A stretch of 64,000 nt of DNA from Paenarthrobacter aurescens. GTDB lineage: Bacteria > Actinomycetota > Actinomycetes > Actinomycetales > Micrococcaceae. The stretch's first letter is position 1, and each line of letters begins with the position of its first letter. A program made the translations under genes and the position numbers. Positions 17,549-25,413 of the stretch are shown here, piece by piece. The notes beneath the pieces were generated by a model. It did no database searches and was not told where the DNA came from. It worked only from the letters and a program-made list of their open reading frames with translations. Location of the stretch: the NCBI RefSeq assembly GCF_025421775.1, contig NZ_JAOEFX010000004.1, forward strand, positions 248,001 through 312,000, given 5' to 3'.

Positions 17549-18376
17549 CTAGACAGTGGTGGAAAAGCTGGTGGAAAGGCGCGTCGACTGTGCGGCTGCA
17601 AGGGCGGCGTCGAGGTTTTTCGACAGGCCTCGGCGGGCTTTCACGGGCGGAGAAGCGAACGAGCCCCCGCGATGGGTTCCCGAGCGAAGGGCCACCACGG
17701 CTTCCGTCATGCGGATGCCGGCCGAGATGCCGTCAACCACAGGCACGGGGATCTGTCCTTCGAGCTCGCGGGCCAGGCCAGCGAGCGGCGCACCTGCCAG
17801 GATCACGACGTCGGCGCCGTCCTCTTCGACTGCTTGCCGGCTGAGTGCCAGGAGGGTTTCCTTGAAGTCGGCCTGCACCGAGCCGATGGAATTCAGGCTT
17901 TGGTTGATGGAGCGGATGGACGCGAGGCGGCCGCCAAAGCCGAACCGCTCCACACAGTCCAGGTACCAGGCCTGGATGCGGTCGGAGATGGCGATGATGG
18001 AGAAGCGGTGGCCTTGGAGCGCGGCTGCACACAGGGCGGCTTCGGTGATCCCGATGACCGGTACGTCGACCAACTCTTTCAAAGCCGGCATACCAGGGTC
18101 CCCGAACGCAGCCACGATGACGCCGTCCACGGGACCGCCGTCGTCGGCGCCGTCGTGCTCGGGGCCACTGCCGCCGTCGTGCGCGTATTCGGCGAGCAGT
18201 TCGGCAACCGCACCAGCGGCGATGAGTGCTTCGAACCGCGTCTCGATGTATTCGACGCCGTGCCCGGCGGTCCGCACGATCAGCTCGGTATTGGGTCCTG
18301 CCGACCTTAGGGCTTCGGCCTCGATCAGGGCGGTGACATCGTCACTGATATTGGGGTTGATGACCAGGAGTTTCAT
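17549..18376 (-). CDS. Hydantoin/allantoin racemase-family protein lacking both canonical cysteines
   Basis: 275 residues, beginning with the family hallmark MKLLVINPNIS. In characterised racemases two cysteines act as acid and base, in CFGDPG and LGCAGM contexts. Here these read AAFGDPG (Ala90) and ILAGAPLAG (Gly195), so both are missing. Cys116 (EAALCAAA) is elsewhere. A Gly/Asp-rich insertion lies at residues about 65-82 (AHDGGSGPEHDGADDGG). The fold is clear, but two-cysteine racemase chemistry is not supported. Its ATG overlaps the GntR stop (ATGA), and the amidohydrolase follows after 28 bp. Confidence 0.8.
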   Translation of the reverse strand: MKLLVINPNISDDVTALIEAEALRSAGPNTELIVRTAGHGVEYIETRFEALIAAGAVAELLAEYAHDGGSGPEHDGADDGGPVDGVIVAAFGDPGMPALKELVDVPVIGITEAALCAAALQGHRFSIIAISDRIQAWYLDCVERFGFGGRLASIRSINQSLNSIGSVQADFKETLLALSRQAVEEDGADVVILAGAPLAGLARELEGQIPVPVVDGISAGIRMTEAVVALRSGTHRGGSFASPPVKARRGLSKNLDAALAAAQSTRLSTSFSTTV

Positions 18377-19056
18377 GGTTTCTTCCGTTGCAGCTTGGGG
18401 TCGGAGGCGCTGGAATCCTGCGGGAACTGCTCGCGGTACTTGCCGATGTGCGACGCCGATTGGGCGGCGGCGCGGTCCGGGTCGCCACTGGCGATGGCGG
18501 CGTAGAGGTCGCGGTGTTCCTGGATGAGTTCGGGGAGGTCGCTGACGTGGCGGAAGAGCCAGTGCATGCGCCCCTGCAGGGGTTCCAGCGCGGAGCGGAG
18601 AAAGTCGTTGTTGGCGATGCGCGTGATGGCATCGTGGAATTCGCTGTTGGCGCGGTGTGCTTCAAGAATGGAGCCCTTGGCCAGGCAGCGATCGGCCTCG
18701 GCCAGGAGCCCTTGGAGATATTTGAGGTCTTCCGCAGTGGCGCGTTTGGAGGCCAGCCGGCAGGCAAGGACCTCAAGGGACTGGCGGACGTCGAAGAGGT
18801 CTTCAACGTCCTTGGGGCTCAGCCCGCTGACTTCAGAGCCGCGCCCGGAGCGGTCCTGGATCAGGCCCTCCTGCCGGAGCATGCGAAGTGCTTCGCGGAT
18901 AGGGAGGCGGGAGACGTTGAATTCGGCTGCCAGATCGCGTTCCACCAACCGGGTGCCGGGCGCATAGTGGCCTTCAAAAATCCTTGAACGGAGCGTGTCA
19001 CGCACTGACTCCCGGAGGGGTCGGTCAGCGTTCTTCGTGTCTTCTGCGGCTAGCAT
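18373..19056 (-). CDS. GntR-family regulator, FCD (FadR) subfamily
   Basis: 227 residues from the ATG at 19056, which has GGAG 8 bp upstream; an ATG at 19068 is the alternative. N-terminal winged helix (residues about 18-80: SVRDTLRSRIFEGHYAPGTRL, EFNVSRLPIREALRML) followed by an all-helical FCD ligand domain with likely metal ligands (Asp in LFDVRQSLE, His in FHDAITR, His in QEHRDLY). It is encoded inside the operon it probably controls, overlapping the racemase-like gene by 4 bp. Candidate operators are the GGTATACC and GGGATCCC palindromes upstream of the transporter. Confidence 0.88.
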   Translation of the reverse strand: MLAAEDTKNADRPLRESVRDTLRSRIFEGHYAPGTRLVERDLAAEFNVSRLPIREALRMLRQEGLIQDRSGRGSEVSGLSPKDVEDLFDVRQSLEVLACRLASKRATAEDLKYLQGLLAEADRCLAKGSILEAHRANSEFHDAITRIANNDFLRSALEPLQGRMHWLFRHVSDLPELIQEHRDLYAAIASGDPDRAAAQSASHIGKYREQFPQDSSASDPKLQRKKP

Positions 19057-19160
19057 TTCCAGCTCCATTTCGTGATGTGTGAGGCAGTGCGCCCGGCGAC
19101 CCGGCGGGCGTCCGGCCATCCGGCGGTTCAGGACCGTACGGCCGGCCCGGTCGATGCGAG

Positions 19161-20510
19161 TTAGACCGGGAGTCGCTTGTTGTAATCCAGGACCAGCACC
19201 GAGACGCCCATGACCACTGCGGATCCAACAAAGTACAGCAGTGCCCAAGTGTAGGAACCGGTGGCTCCGACAATCAGGCCTACCACAATCGGCGTGACGA
19301 ATCCGGCAATGTTGCCGCTGAAGTTCATGGCACCACCCAGGACGCCGGCGTTGGTTCGGCCGCCAAGGATGGACGGGATGGACCAGAACAGGCCAACCCA
19401 GCGCAGGAAGAACAGGACGACCGAGAGAAGCACGACGGCGGTGATCGGGTCTGCGACCACGGTGACACCTACGAGGCCGCCCACCACTACGACGCTGGAG
19501 ATGCCCAGCAGAGTACGCATGACGCGGTTGGCGGATGCGCCGGATGCCCGCCACTTGTCCGCGATGATGCCGCCCAGGATTTCACCGACGAAGCCCGCGC
19601 CGAAGATGACGAACGTGGACCAGCCGATGGTCTTCAGGTCGAAGCCCTTGGCCTGGGCCAGGTACAGCGGGCCCCAAGTCAGCAGGCCGTAGAAGACGCC
19701 GTTGAAGCCAAGCCATCCAAAGCACATGGCCCAGAAGGACCGGAACTTCAAATAGGGGAGGAGCGCGCGCTTACCTTGGGCGCCTTCTTTCGCGGCCTCG
19801 GCATCGTCCTCGGCGTGGGAAGCCTCGATATAGGCCGCCTCGGCCTCATTGACGCCTTTGTGTTGGCGGGGGTTGTCGCGGATGTACCACCAGACTGCCA
19901 AGCCCATCAGGATGGTTGCGGCACCTGCAATGATGAAGGACATCCGCCAGCTGCCGGTGGAGGCGATCAGCCAGGTGATCAGGATGCCGCCCAGGCCCGC
20001 GCCCAAGGGAGCGCCGGCATCAAGGATGGTGGCCCCGCGGCCACGTTCCTTCTTGTGCATCCAGATGGCGTTGAGCTTGCCGCCGGCCGGCATGACGCCT
20101 GCCTCGGTGACGCCGATACCCAAACGTGCGATGAACATGCTGAGGAAGCCGCCGGCGAAACCGGAAGCGGCCGTGGCTGCACCCCAGCCGATGCAGGAGG
20201 CGGTGACCATCTTGCGGGGGCCGAATTTATCGATCAGCCAACCGACTGGTATTTGCATCAGGGCATAGGTCCAGAAGAAGGCCGACAGCAAGAGCCCGAC
20301 GAGCTCGGGTGGCAGGTTGAATTCCTTTTGGATGATGGGCAGGGCTACGGAGATGGATCCACGGTCGATGTAATTGACCGCGACGAGGACCAGAAGCAGG
20401 ATGAAGAGCTTCCAGCGGACGTTCGTGCGTCGCTGCACGCCGTTCTTGCCGGATGTGGGCTCGTTTTCCTGGGTTTCCTCGGTTGCCAGTTGGGTGTTTT
20501 GGGGAGACAC
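19161..20510 (-). CDS. MFS transporter, anion:cation symporter (ACS)-like
   Basis: 449 residues from the GTG at 20510, with GAAGGAGA just upstream. Twelve transmembrane segments; NYIDRGSISVALPIIQKEF in helix 1 and GWLIDKFGPRKM in the first cytoplasmic loop are typical of ACS members that import carboxylates such as glucarate, phthalate or allantoate. First gene of the leftward operon with the GntR regulator and the cyclic amidohydrolase, so it probably imports the cyclic amide or its carboxylate product. Confidence 0.85.
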   Translation of the reverse strand: MSPQNTQLATEETQENEPTSGKNGVQRRTNVRWKLFILLLVLVAVNYIDRGSISVALPIIQKEFNLPPELVGLLLSAFFWTYALMQIPVGWLIDKFGPRKMVTASCIGWGAATAASGFAGGFLSMFIARLGIGVTEAGVMPAGGKLNAIWMHKKERGRGATILDAGAPLGAGLGGILITWLIASTGSWRMSFIIAGAATILMGLAVWWYIRDNPRQHKGVNEAEAAYIEASHAEDDAEAAKEGAQGKRALLPYLKFRSFWAMCFGWLGFNGVFYGLLTWGPLYLAQAKGFDLKTIGWSTFVIFGAGFVGEILGGIIADKWRASGASANRVMRTLLGISSVVVVGGLVGVTVVADPITAVVLLSVVLFFLRWVGLFWSIPSILGGRTNAGVLGGAMNFSGNIAGFVTPIVVGLIVGATGSYTWALLYFVGSAVVMGVSVLVLDYNKRLPV

Positions 20511-20654
20511 AGCTTCTCCTTCATTAGGAGTCGACGGGTGGAATGTCTTTGGGGGGATGAGCCGGGCGGGATACCGCTGCAGCCTGAGCCGTTCCGGCGG
20601 CAACTGTTGTGGCCCCTGCTCGTTGATTGAGTGGGGTCACAGCCGGAGCGGATC

Positions 20655-20683
20655 TTTTGGGATCCCGTTTTGGGATCCCAAAA
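20655..20683. promoter_or_regulatory. Tandem GGGATCCC palindromes (operator candidate)
   Basis: TTTTGGGATCCC (20655-20666) and the perfect 16-bp palindrome TTTTGGGATCCCAAAA (20668-20683), spaced 13 bp apart centre to centre. They lie just downstream of the -10 element, over the expected transcription start, as repressor sites often do. The remainder of 20511-20826 shows no gene. Confidence 0.6.
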
Positions 20684-20686
20684 ACT

Positions 20687-20715
20687 AAGTTAGATGTGAC
20701 GCGCCACACTGTCAA
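20687..20715 (-). promoter_or_regulatory. Sigma-70-type promoter for the transporter operon
   Basis: On the minus strand TTGACA (20710-20715) is followed after exactly 17 bp by TAACTT (20687-20692). The -35 is a perfect consensus. It points at the transporter gene start at 20510. Confidence 0.6.
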
Positions 20716-20722
20716 GGGGTTT

Positions 20723-20730
20723 GGTATACC
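20723..20730. promoter_or_regulatory. GGTATACC palindrome (GntR-type operator candidate)
   Basis: TTTGGTATACCTAA centred just upstream of the -35 element. GT-N-AC-type palindromes of this form are typical of FadR-subfamily operators. Confidence 0.5.
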
Positions 20731-20826
20731 TAATCTTCACACCAAATGTGACCGATCGCGATGCCGTCCCTCAAGCCGCCTCGTCCCGGCCTTTTCCGCC
20801 GAAAGTGGAAGGGCGGAGATAGGAAT

Positions 20827-21720
20827 CTAGCGGGCTGCCGCCTTCGTGGGCTCCTGACGGTATGCCAAAATTTCGGCGAGTTCGGCCAGCCTGTGTGCGC
20901 GAGCCGATTCCGCCGGCGAAAACGGCTCGCCCGGCCTGGAGAAGACCAGCGGGCCGTGCCACGCCGTCGGGATTTTGAGGATGTCAGGGGACGGCCCGAC
21001 GATTGCACTCGTGTGGGGAGCCGGGCGTTCCGGATCGAGCGGGACAACTTTGGCCGAAAGAAGCTCAGCAACGGCGTGCGGAAGTTCCTCCGGGTTCCCG
21101 GCGATGCGGGTGGCGAGACTCAAAGCCTTGGTTTGGCCATCAGCCATGGCCAAAGCCGTGGTGGGCCAAACGTGGGACTCGCGCCCACCGCCGTCGTCCA
21201 GTGCCTTCAGCAGTTCAAACTCGGTGACGCCGCCCGGAGCGGAGAGGACGAACTCGTCCATGACTGTTTGGCTTTGGCCACTTGAAAGAGGCCCCGGTCC
21301 GGTCATTGGATGGACATGGAGGCTGAGGATGTTGCTGTTCAGCTTGGCCAGTGCTTGGGTGATTTTCTGCAAGGATCCGGGCTGGTCGAGCAGCACGGTC
21401 CGAGCACGCCACAAGGACGGTGCCAGATTGAGTGTGCGTCGCTGCCGAAGAGCCGGCGCGTGCAACCAACGCCTGAGGACTTTCGCGGCTGACGGCTCGG
21501 CTACCCAGATGACCAGCACCGTGGCCGTGACTGCCAGAAGCAGGACCTTGGCTACGTAGGGCAGATGGGTTTCCACCACTGCCGCATGAACCAGCAGTTC
21601 GATGGGAAGCATCACCGCGATATTGGCCAGGGTGAGCCGGGCTTTGGGCGGTTCGGGCAGCTGGCCGCAGGCGTCACAGAGGAGATCCGCGGTGACGGGA
21701 GTGCTCGGGTTGGGCTTCAT
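20827..21720 (-). CDS. ACT-domain protein with N-terminal membrane helices
   Basis: 297 residues. Residues about 30-75 form two hydrophobic helices (LTLANIAVMLPIELLVHAAV; VAKVLLLAVTATVLVIWV). An ACT domain begins near residue 107 (RTVLLDQPGSLQKITQALAKL) and the ligand-binding fold continues to about 190. A CxxC (CDAC) sits near the N-terminus. ACT domains bind amino acids or related small ligands allosterically. A membrane-linked ACT protein of this type has no function known to me. The binding site upstream of the ATG is weak, so the start is less certain. Confidence 0.7.
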   Translation of the reverse strand: MKPNPSTPVTADLLCDACGQLPEPPKARLTLANIAVMLPIELLVHAAVVETHLPYVAKVLLLAVTATVLVIWVAEPSAAKVLRRWLHAPALRQRRTLNLAPSLWRARTVLLDQPGSLQKITQALAKLNSNILSLHVHPMTGPGPLSSGQSQTVMDEFVLSAPGGVTEFELLKALDDGGGRESHVWPTTALAMADGQTKALSLATRIAGNPEELPHAVAELLSAKVVPLDPERPAPHTSAIVGPSPDILKIPTAWHGPLVFSRPGEPFSPAESARAHRLAELAEILAYRQEPTKAAAR

Positions 21721-21813
21721 GTTTTCATGCTGCCCTGCCCCTGTTTCGTACCCGTTGCCTGTGAGTCACGTTCTGGGGACTGGCAGGTTTCGCGGTACAG
21801 GCCGGCACGCAAA

Positions 21814-21846
21814 AGCCCGGCATTCCCACGGGGAGAACGCCGGGCT
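21814..21846 (-). terminator. Terminator downstream of mscL
   Basis: Inverted repeat AGCCCGGC ... GCCGGGCT, followed on the minus strand by TTTTGCG. It lies 46 bp past the mscL stop, pointing with that gene. Confidence 0.75.
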
Positions 21847-21891
21847 CAGGCCAAGCAACTGGGAGGGAACGCCCGCGGAGAGCGGCCGGTC

Positions 21892-22356
21892 CTAGCGGGT
21901 GCGGTCGGAATCGAAGTCCGCGTCCAGGTCGGAAGCCTGGCCTGCGTTTCGGGCGGCAGCGGCGTCCTTCAGAAGGTCGCGGATTTCGGCCAGAAGCGCG
22001 GTATCTGCCGGCAGCGGCTCTTCCTCGGGCTCCTCGGTGGAGAGGCGGTCCTTGACCAGGGAATTGATCTTGTTCATGGGCGCCACGAAAATGAAGTAGA
22101 CCACGGCGGCGGTGATCACGAAGGTCACAAGCGCCGTCAGCACGGCGCCGATGTTGACCATCGTGGCCGGGTTGTTTTCCCAGATCCTAAAGCCGAGCCC
22201 GTCGGCGTTCATGCCTCCGGCGGCGGCGATGACGGGATTGATGATGTTGTTGGTGAAGGCAGTGACGAGTGCGGTGAACGCACTGCCGATGACCACGGCA
22301 ATGGCCAGCTCGATCACGTTGCCGCGAAGTATGAAGTCCTTGAAACCCTTGAACAT
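21892..22356 (-). CDS. mscL: Large-conductance mechanosensitive channel MscL
   Basis: 154 residues. The N-terminus MFKGFKDFILRGNVIELAIA is the universal MscL start; transmembrane helix 1 (LAIAVVIGSAFTALVTAF) and helix 2 (LVTFVITAAVVYFIFVAPM) flank a short periplasmic loop. The C-terminal cytoplasmic helix (TALLAEIRDLLKDA) is followed by an acidic tail of about 20 residues. The homopentamer is an emergency release valve during hypoosmotic shock. Transcribed alone with a good terminator. Confidence 0.97.
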   Translation of the reverse strand: MFKGFKDFILRGNVIELAIAVVIGSAFTALVTAFTNNIINPVIAAAGGMNADGLGFRIWENNPATMVNIGAVLTALVTFVITAAVVYFIFVAPMNKINSLVKDRLSTEEPEEEPLPADTALLAEIRDLLKDAAAARNAGQASDLDADFDSDRTR

Positions 22357-22462
22357 GGATGGTCCTCCGAATAGGTGCAGTGTCTGCCTCCAGCAGAGAA
22401 CAAACTACCACTCCGGGGTTTCAAGATGGTGTAACCGGGATGTGGGAGAGGGTTGGCGGGAG

Positions 22463-22489
22463 GGGCCGGGAGGTGAGAGCTCCCGGCCC
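22463..22489. terminator. Hairpin after the FAD-oxidase gene
   Basis: Perfect 10-bp stem GGGCCGGGAG/CTCCCGGCCC with a 7-nt loop in the gap between mscL and the gene ending at 22512. No T-tract. Confidence 0.5.
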
Positions 22490-22511
22490 GCCCCGTCAGG
22501 CAGCCAGTCAA

Positions 22512-23804
22512 TCAGGCGAGCAGCGACCTGGTGTGGTCGTTGAGGAACATTCCGCGGGGATCGAATTCGCGGCGGACCTGGATGAAGGTGTCCAGCTCCG
22601 GGTAGAGGCGTTCCAGCCGGCTCCGGGTCATGAAATGGATCTTCCCCCAGTGGGCGCGCGGCTCGAATTCCTGGAGCACGGCGTCGGCGTCGCGGAAGAA
22701 CTGCCAGTAGTCGGTACCGGGCTCGGTGGTCAGGGTAATGACAGTGCTGTCGCGGCCTTGGAACTGGGACATGTAGGCGTCGTCGGACTTCACCCAGCGG
22801 ACCTCCACGGGATACTTCTGCTCGGGGTACTTGCTGCGGATCAGGTCCTGGATGGCCTCGACAGCAACCATGCCGTCCTCGCTGCGCACAAAGTACTCGA
22901 GCTCATGGAACTGGGTAGTGAAGCCACCCGGGTAGATCCGGTAGGAACGGTCCAGTCGGGCACCCTCAACAGTGGAAATTTCATCCTCGTTCTGAATCGA
23001 AGCGACGTTGTACCGCTTGGTGTAGCTGCGGCCACCCATACTGTGATCCGGCGAGCCGGGGAGGTCCAACAGCTCACAGGAGTCATCCTCCGGGCACCAG
23101 AGGAACGAGTAATGCCGGTTGTCATCGATGTCCGCCTGCCACGTGGCGGTGGTTTCTGCCCAGGTGGGATACGTGATCTGTTCCTGCAGGTAGTAGCTGT
23201 CCTCAACGGCCAACTCGACTTCCAGGAAGATCCCCAACGTTCCCAGGGCTGTCTGTGCGGCACGGAGTTCGCGGAGCTGGCCCTCGCCGATCTCCACGAT
23301 TTCGCCGTAGCCGTTGATCAGCTTCACCCAGCGCAGTTTGGAGGAGAAGCTGCCCAAATCCTTACCGGATCCGTGGGTGCTGGTGGCCAGGGCGCCGGCG
23401 ATCTGCTGCTTGTCGATGTCGCCCTGGTTGCTGAGCGCCAGTCCCTTCTCCCAGAGGGCATCCCCGAAAGCGTTGATGGTGGTGCCGGCAAGCGCACGGG
23501 CCCGGCGTCCGGGCTGGTCAGTGCCCGTAATGGCCGAGAGCCCGGACATGTCCATCAGCACGCCGCCGGTCTGGACCAACGGTGAGGAGGAGTGCCCTGA
23601 GCCGACCGCCCGCACTGGCAAACCTTCGCGGATGGCGAACCGGACGGCGTCGAGCGCTTCTTGTTCATTCCTGGGCCGCACGGTGAAGGCGGGCGTCGCG
23701 CTCTGGTTGCCGCCCCAGTTGGTCCACGTGGCGTCCGTGGTGAAGGGGACTGTGGGAGTGGCTGCGGCCGGTGCGCCCGAGGCCCGGGAAGCATGAGTGG
23801 TCAT
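22512..23804 (-). CDS. FAD-linked oxidase, D-arabinono-1,4-lactone/L-gulonolactone/alditol oxidase family
   Basis: 430 residues from the ATG at 23804 with GGAG 8 bp upstream; a GTG at 23837 overlapping the dehydrogenase stop is the alternative. VAO-type FAD domain with PVRAVGSGHSSS (the His that is often covalently bound to flavin) and NQGDIDKQQIAGALATSTHG. C-terminal ALO domain (WGKIHFMTRSRLERLYP; FDPRGMFLND). The family oxidises lactones or polyols with O2. It ends an operon that otherwise handles guanidino compounds, so its true substrate may be an amino alcohol or related intermediate; that is speculation. Confidence 0.8.
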   Translation of the reverse strand: MTTHASRASGAPAAATPTVPFTTDATWTNWGGNQSATPAFTVRPRNEQEALDAVRFAIREGLPVRAVGSGHSSSPLVQTGGVLMDMSGLSAITGTDQPGRRARALAGTTINAFGDALWEKGLALSNQGDIDKQQIAGALATSTHGSGKDLGSFSSKLRWVKLINGYGEIVEIGEGQLRELRAAQTALGTLGIFLEVELAVEDSYYLQEQITYPTWAETTATWQADIDDNRHYSFLWCPEDDSCELLDLPGSPDHSMGGRSYTKRYNVASIQNEDEISTVEGARLDRSYRIYPGGFTTQFHELEYFVRSEDGMVAVEAIQDLIRSKYPEQKYPVEVRWVKSDDAYMSQFQGRDSTVITLTTEPGTDYWQFFRDADAVLQEFEPRAHWGKIHFMTRSRLERLYPELDTFIQVRREFDPRGMFLNDHTRSLLA

Positions 23805-23833
23805 GGTGAAAGCTCCGTTGCTTGTCTGAACGC

Positions 23834-25354
23834 TCACGCGCCGTGGTTGATCATGACGTGCTTGGTGCGCGAGTAGTCATCCAGGGCGTAGAGCGAGAGG
23901 TCGCGGCCGTAACCGGAACCTTTGAATCCGCCCCACGGTACCTCGCATGCCAGCACCAGATGCGCATTGACCCACACCGTACCGAAGTCCAGCTGCTTGG
24001 GAATGCGGAGGGAAAGGCTTGAATCGCGCGTCCACACCGAGGCCGACAAACCGTAGGGACTCTCGTTCGCGCGGGTCACGGCTTCCTCAGTGGTGCTGAA
24101 GGTTTCCACCGTGACTACTGGTCCGAAGATCTCGTGCGTGGCGATGTGCGCGCCCGCCGGTACGTTGCTGATGACCGTGGGTTCGATGAAGTAGCCGGGA
24201 CCTTCCAGCGCCGAACCACCCAGAGCGATGTTGAGCCCGGCGGCCCGCGCCTCTGCCAGCGATTCCTTGACCCGCTCATAATGCGGGAGGGAGATCATGG
24301 GACCGATTTCGACGTCGTCACCCGCCTCGGGCGCGCCGACCACCAAGGTACTGACCTCCCGGACCAGGTGCTCGGTGAATTCCTCAGCCACGGATTCGTG
24401 AACCAGGACGCGGCAGGCAGCGCCGCAGTCCTGGCCGGCGTTCCAGAAGCCGGCGTTGCGGACGCCGGCAGCGGCGGCGCGGAGGTCGGCGTCGGGGAAG
24501 ACCACAACGGGAGCCTTGCCGCCGAGTTCCAAGTGGACGCGCTTGACGGACTTCGCGGCAGTTTCAGCCACGGCCTGGCCACTGACCACACTGCCGGTCA
24601 GTGCCACCAAGGCAATGTCGGGGTGTTCCGACAGTCGCTGGCCGACAGTCCGGCCGCGGCCGGTGACGACGTTGAGGATGCCATCCGGAATGCGTCCGGC
24701 CAGCACTTCCACCAGCTTCAGCGTGGACAATGGGGTCTGCTCGGAGGGCTTGATGACAATGCTGTTACCGGCGGCGAGGATGGGGGCGATCTTCCAGGCA
24801 GCCATCAGCAGCGGGTAGTTCCAGGGAGTGATGACGCCGACGACGCCCACGGGTTCGCGCAGGATCACGGACGTGTGGTCCGTGGCGTAGTCGCCGCCGG
24901 CCATGGAGGTCAGGGTGCGTGAGGCCCCGGCCATGAACCGGAAGGTGTCGATGGTGCTGGAGACATCGTCCTCGGACACGGCCCGTGGCTTGCCGGTGTT
25001 GGCCGATTCGATGGCCTCGAACGCGTCCCGGTTCTCCTCGATGATGTTCGCAATGAGGTTCAGGACGTCAGCGCGTTCCTTCGGGGTAGTGGCACCCCAG
25101 CTCTTTTGGGCCACGACGGCGGCGGCAACAGCGACGTCGACATCATCGGCCGTGCCGGCCTGCACTGAGGCGATGACCTGCTCCGTGGTGGGATCCACGA
25201 CGTCGATGGACTGGCCCGAGGAGCCGGGGACGAAGGAACCGTTGATGAAGTGCCCGGCAGGCGGCAGTTGCAGAGGCAGAGCAGGGACGCTGTCGAAGTC
25301 TGGAGAACCGGCTTCTGAGCGTCGGACGGTGAACTGTTCGGTCTGGGTGGTCAT
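23834..25354 (-). CDS. Aldehyde dehydrogenase, 4-aminobutyraldehyde/betaine-aldehyde type
   Basis: 506 residues. Catalytic Cys in NAGQDCGAACRV, general-base Glu in HLELGGKAP, NAD contacts ITPWNYPLLMA and ALTGSVVSG. The NAGQDC-type active-site context is that of 4-aminobutyraldehyde dehydrogenases. With the ureohydrolase upstream it would convert 4-aminobutyraldehyde or 4-guanidinobutyraldehyde to the acid. Its stop overlaps the potential GTG of the oxidase. 59 bp separate it from the permease gene. Confidence 0.86.
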   Translation of the reverse strand: MTTQTEQFTVRRSEAGSPDFDSVPALPLQLPPAGHFINGSFVPGSSGQSIDVVDPTTEQVIASVQAGTADDVDVAVAAAVVAQKSWGATTPKERADVLNLIANIIEENRDAFEAIESANTGKPRAVSEDDVSSTIDTFRFMAGASRTLTSMAGGDYATDHTSVILREPVGVVGVITPWNYPLLMAAWKIAPILAAGNSIVIKPSEQTPLSTLKLVEVLAGRIPDGILNVVTGRGRTVGQRLSEHPDIALVALTGSVVSGQAVAETAAKSVKRVHLELGGKAPVVVFPDADLRAAAAGVRNAGFWNAGQDCGAACRVLVHESVAEEFTEHLVREVSTLVVGAPEAGDDVEIGPMISLPHYERVKESLAEARAAGLNIALGGSALEGPGYFIEPTVISNVPAGAHIATHEIFGPVVTVETFSTTEEAVTRANESPYGLSASVWTRDSSLSLRIPKQLDFGTVWVNAHLVLACEVPWGGFKGSGYGRDLSLYALDDYSRTKHVMINHGA

Positions 25355-25413
25355 GATGCTTCGCTTTCAGAGGAGGTGCTGGTCAGGGGAGGGGCTGATC
25401 AGATGAGGGCTGG

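Noticed and set aside
18100..18200. Frameshift in the racemase-like gene at the Gly/Asp-rich insertion
   Set aside because: The frame stays open and family motifs continue in the same frame on both sides; treated as a real loop insertion.
22359..23585. 408-codon + strand frame opposite the FAD oxidase
   Set aside because: Shadow frame; the oxidase has intact family motifs and codon bias.
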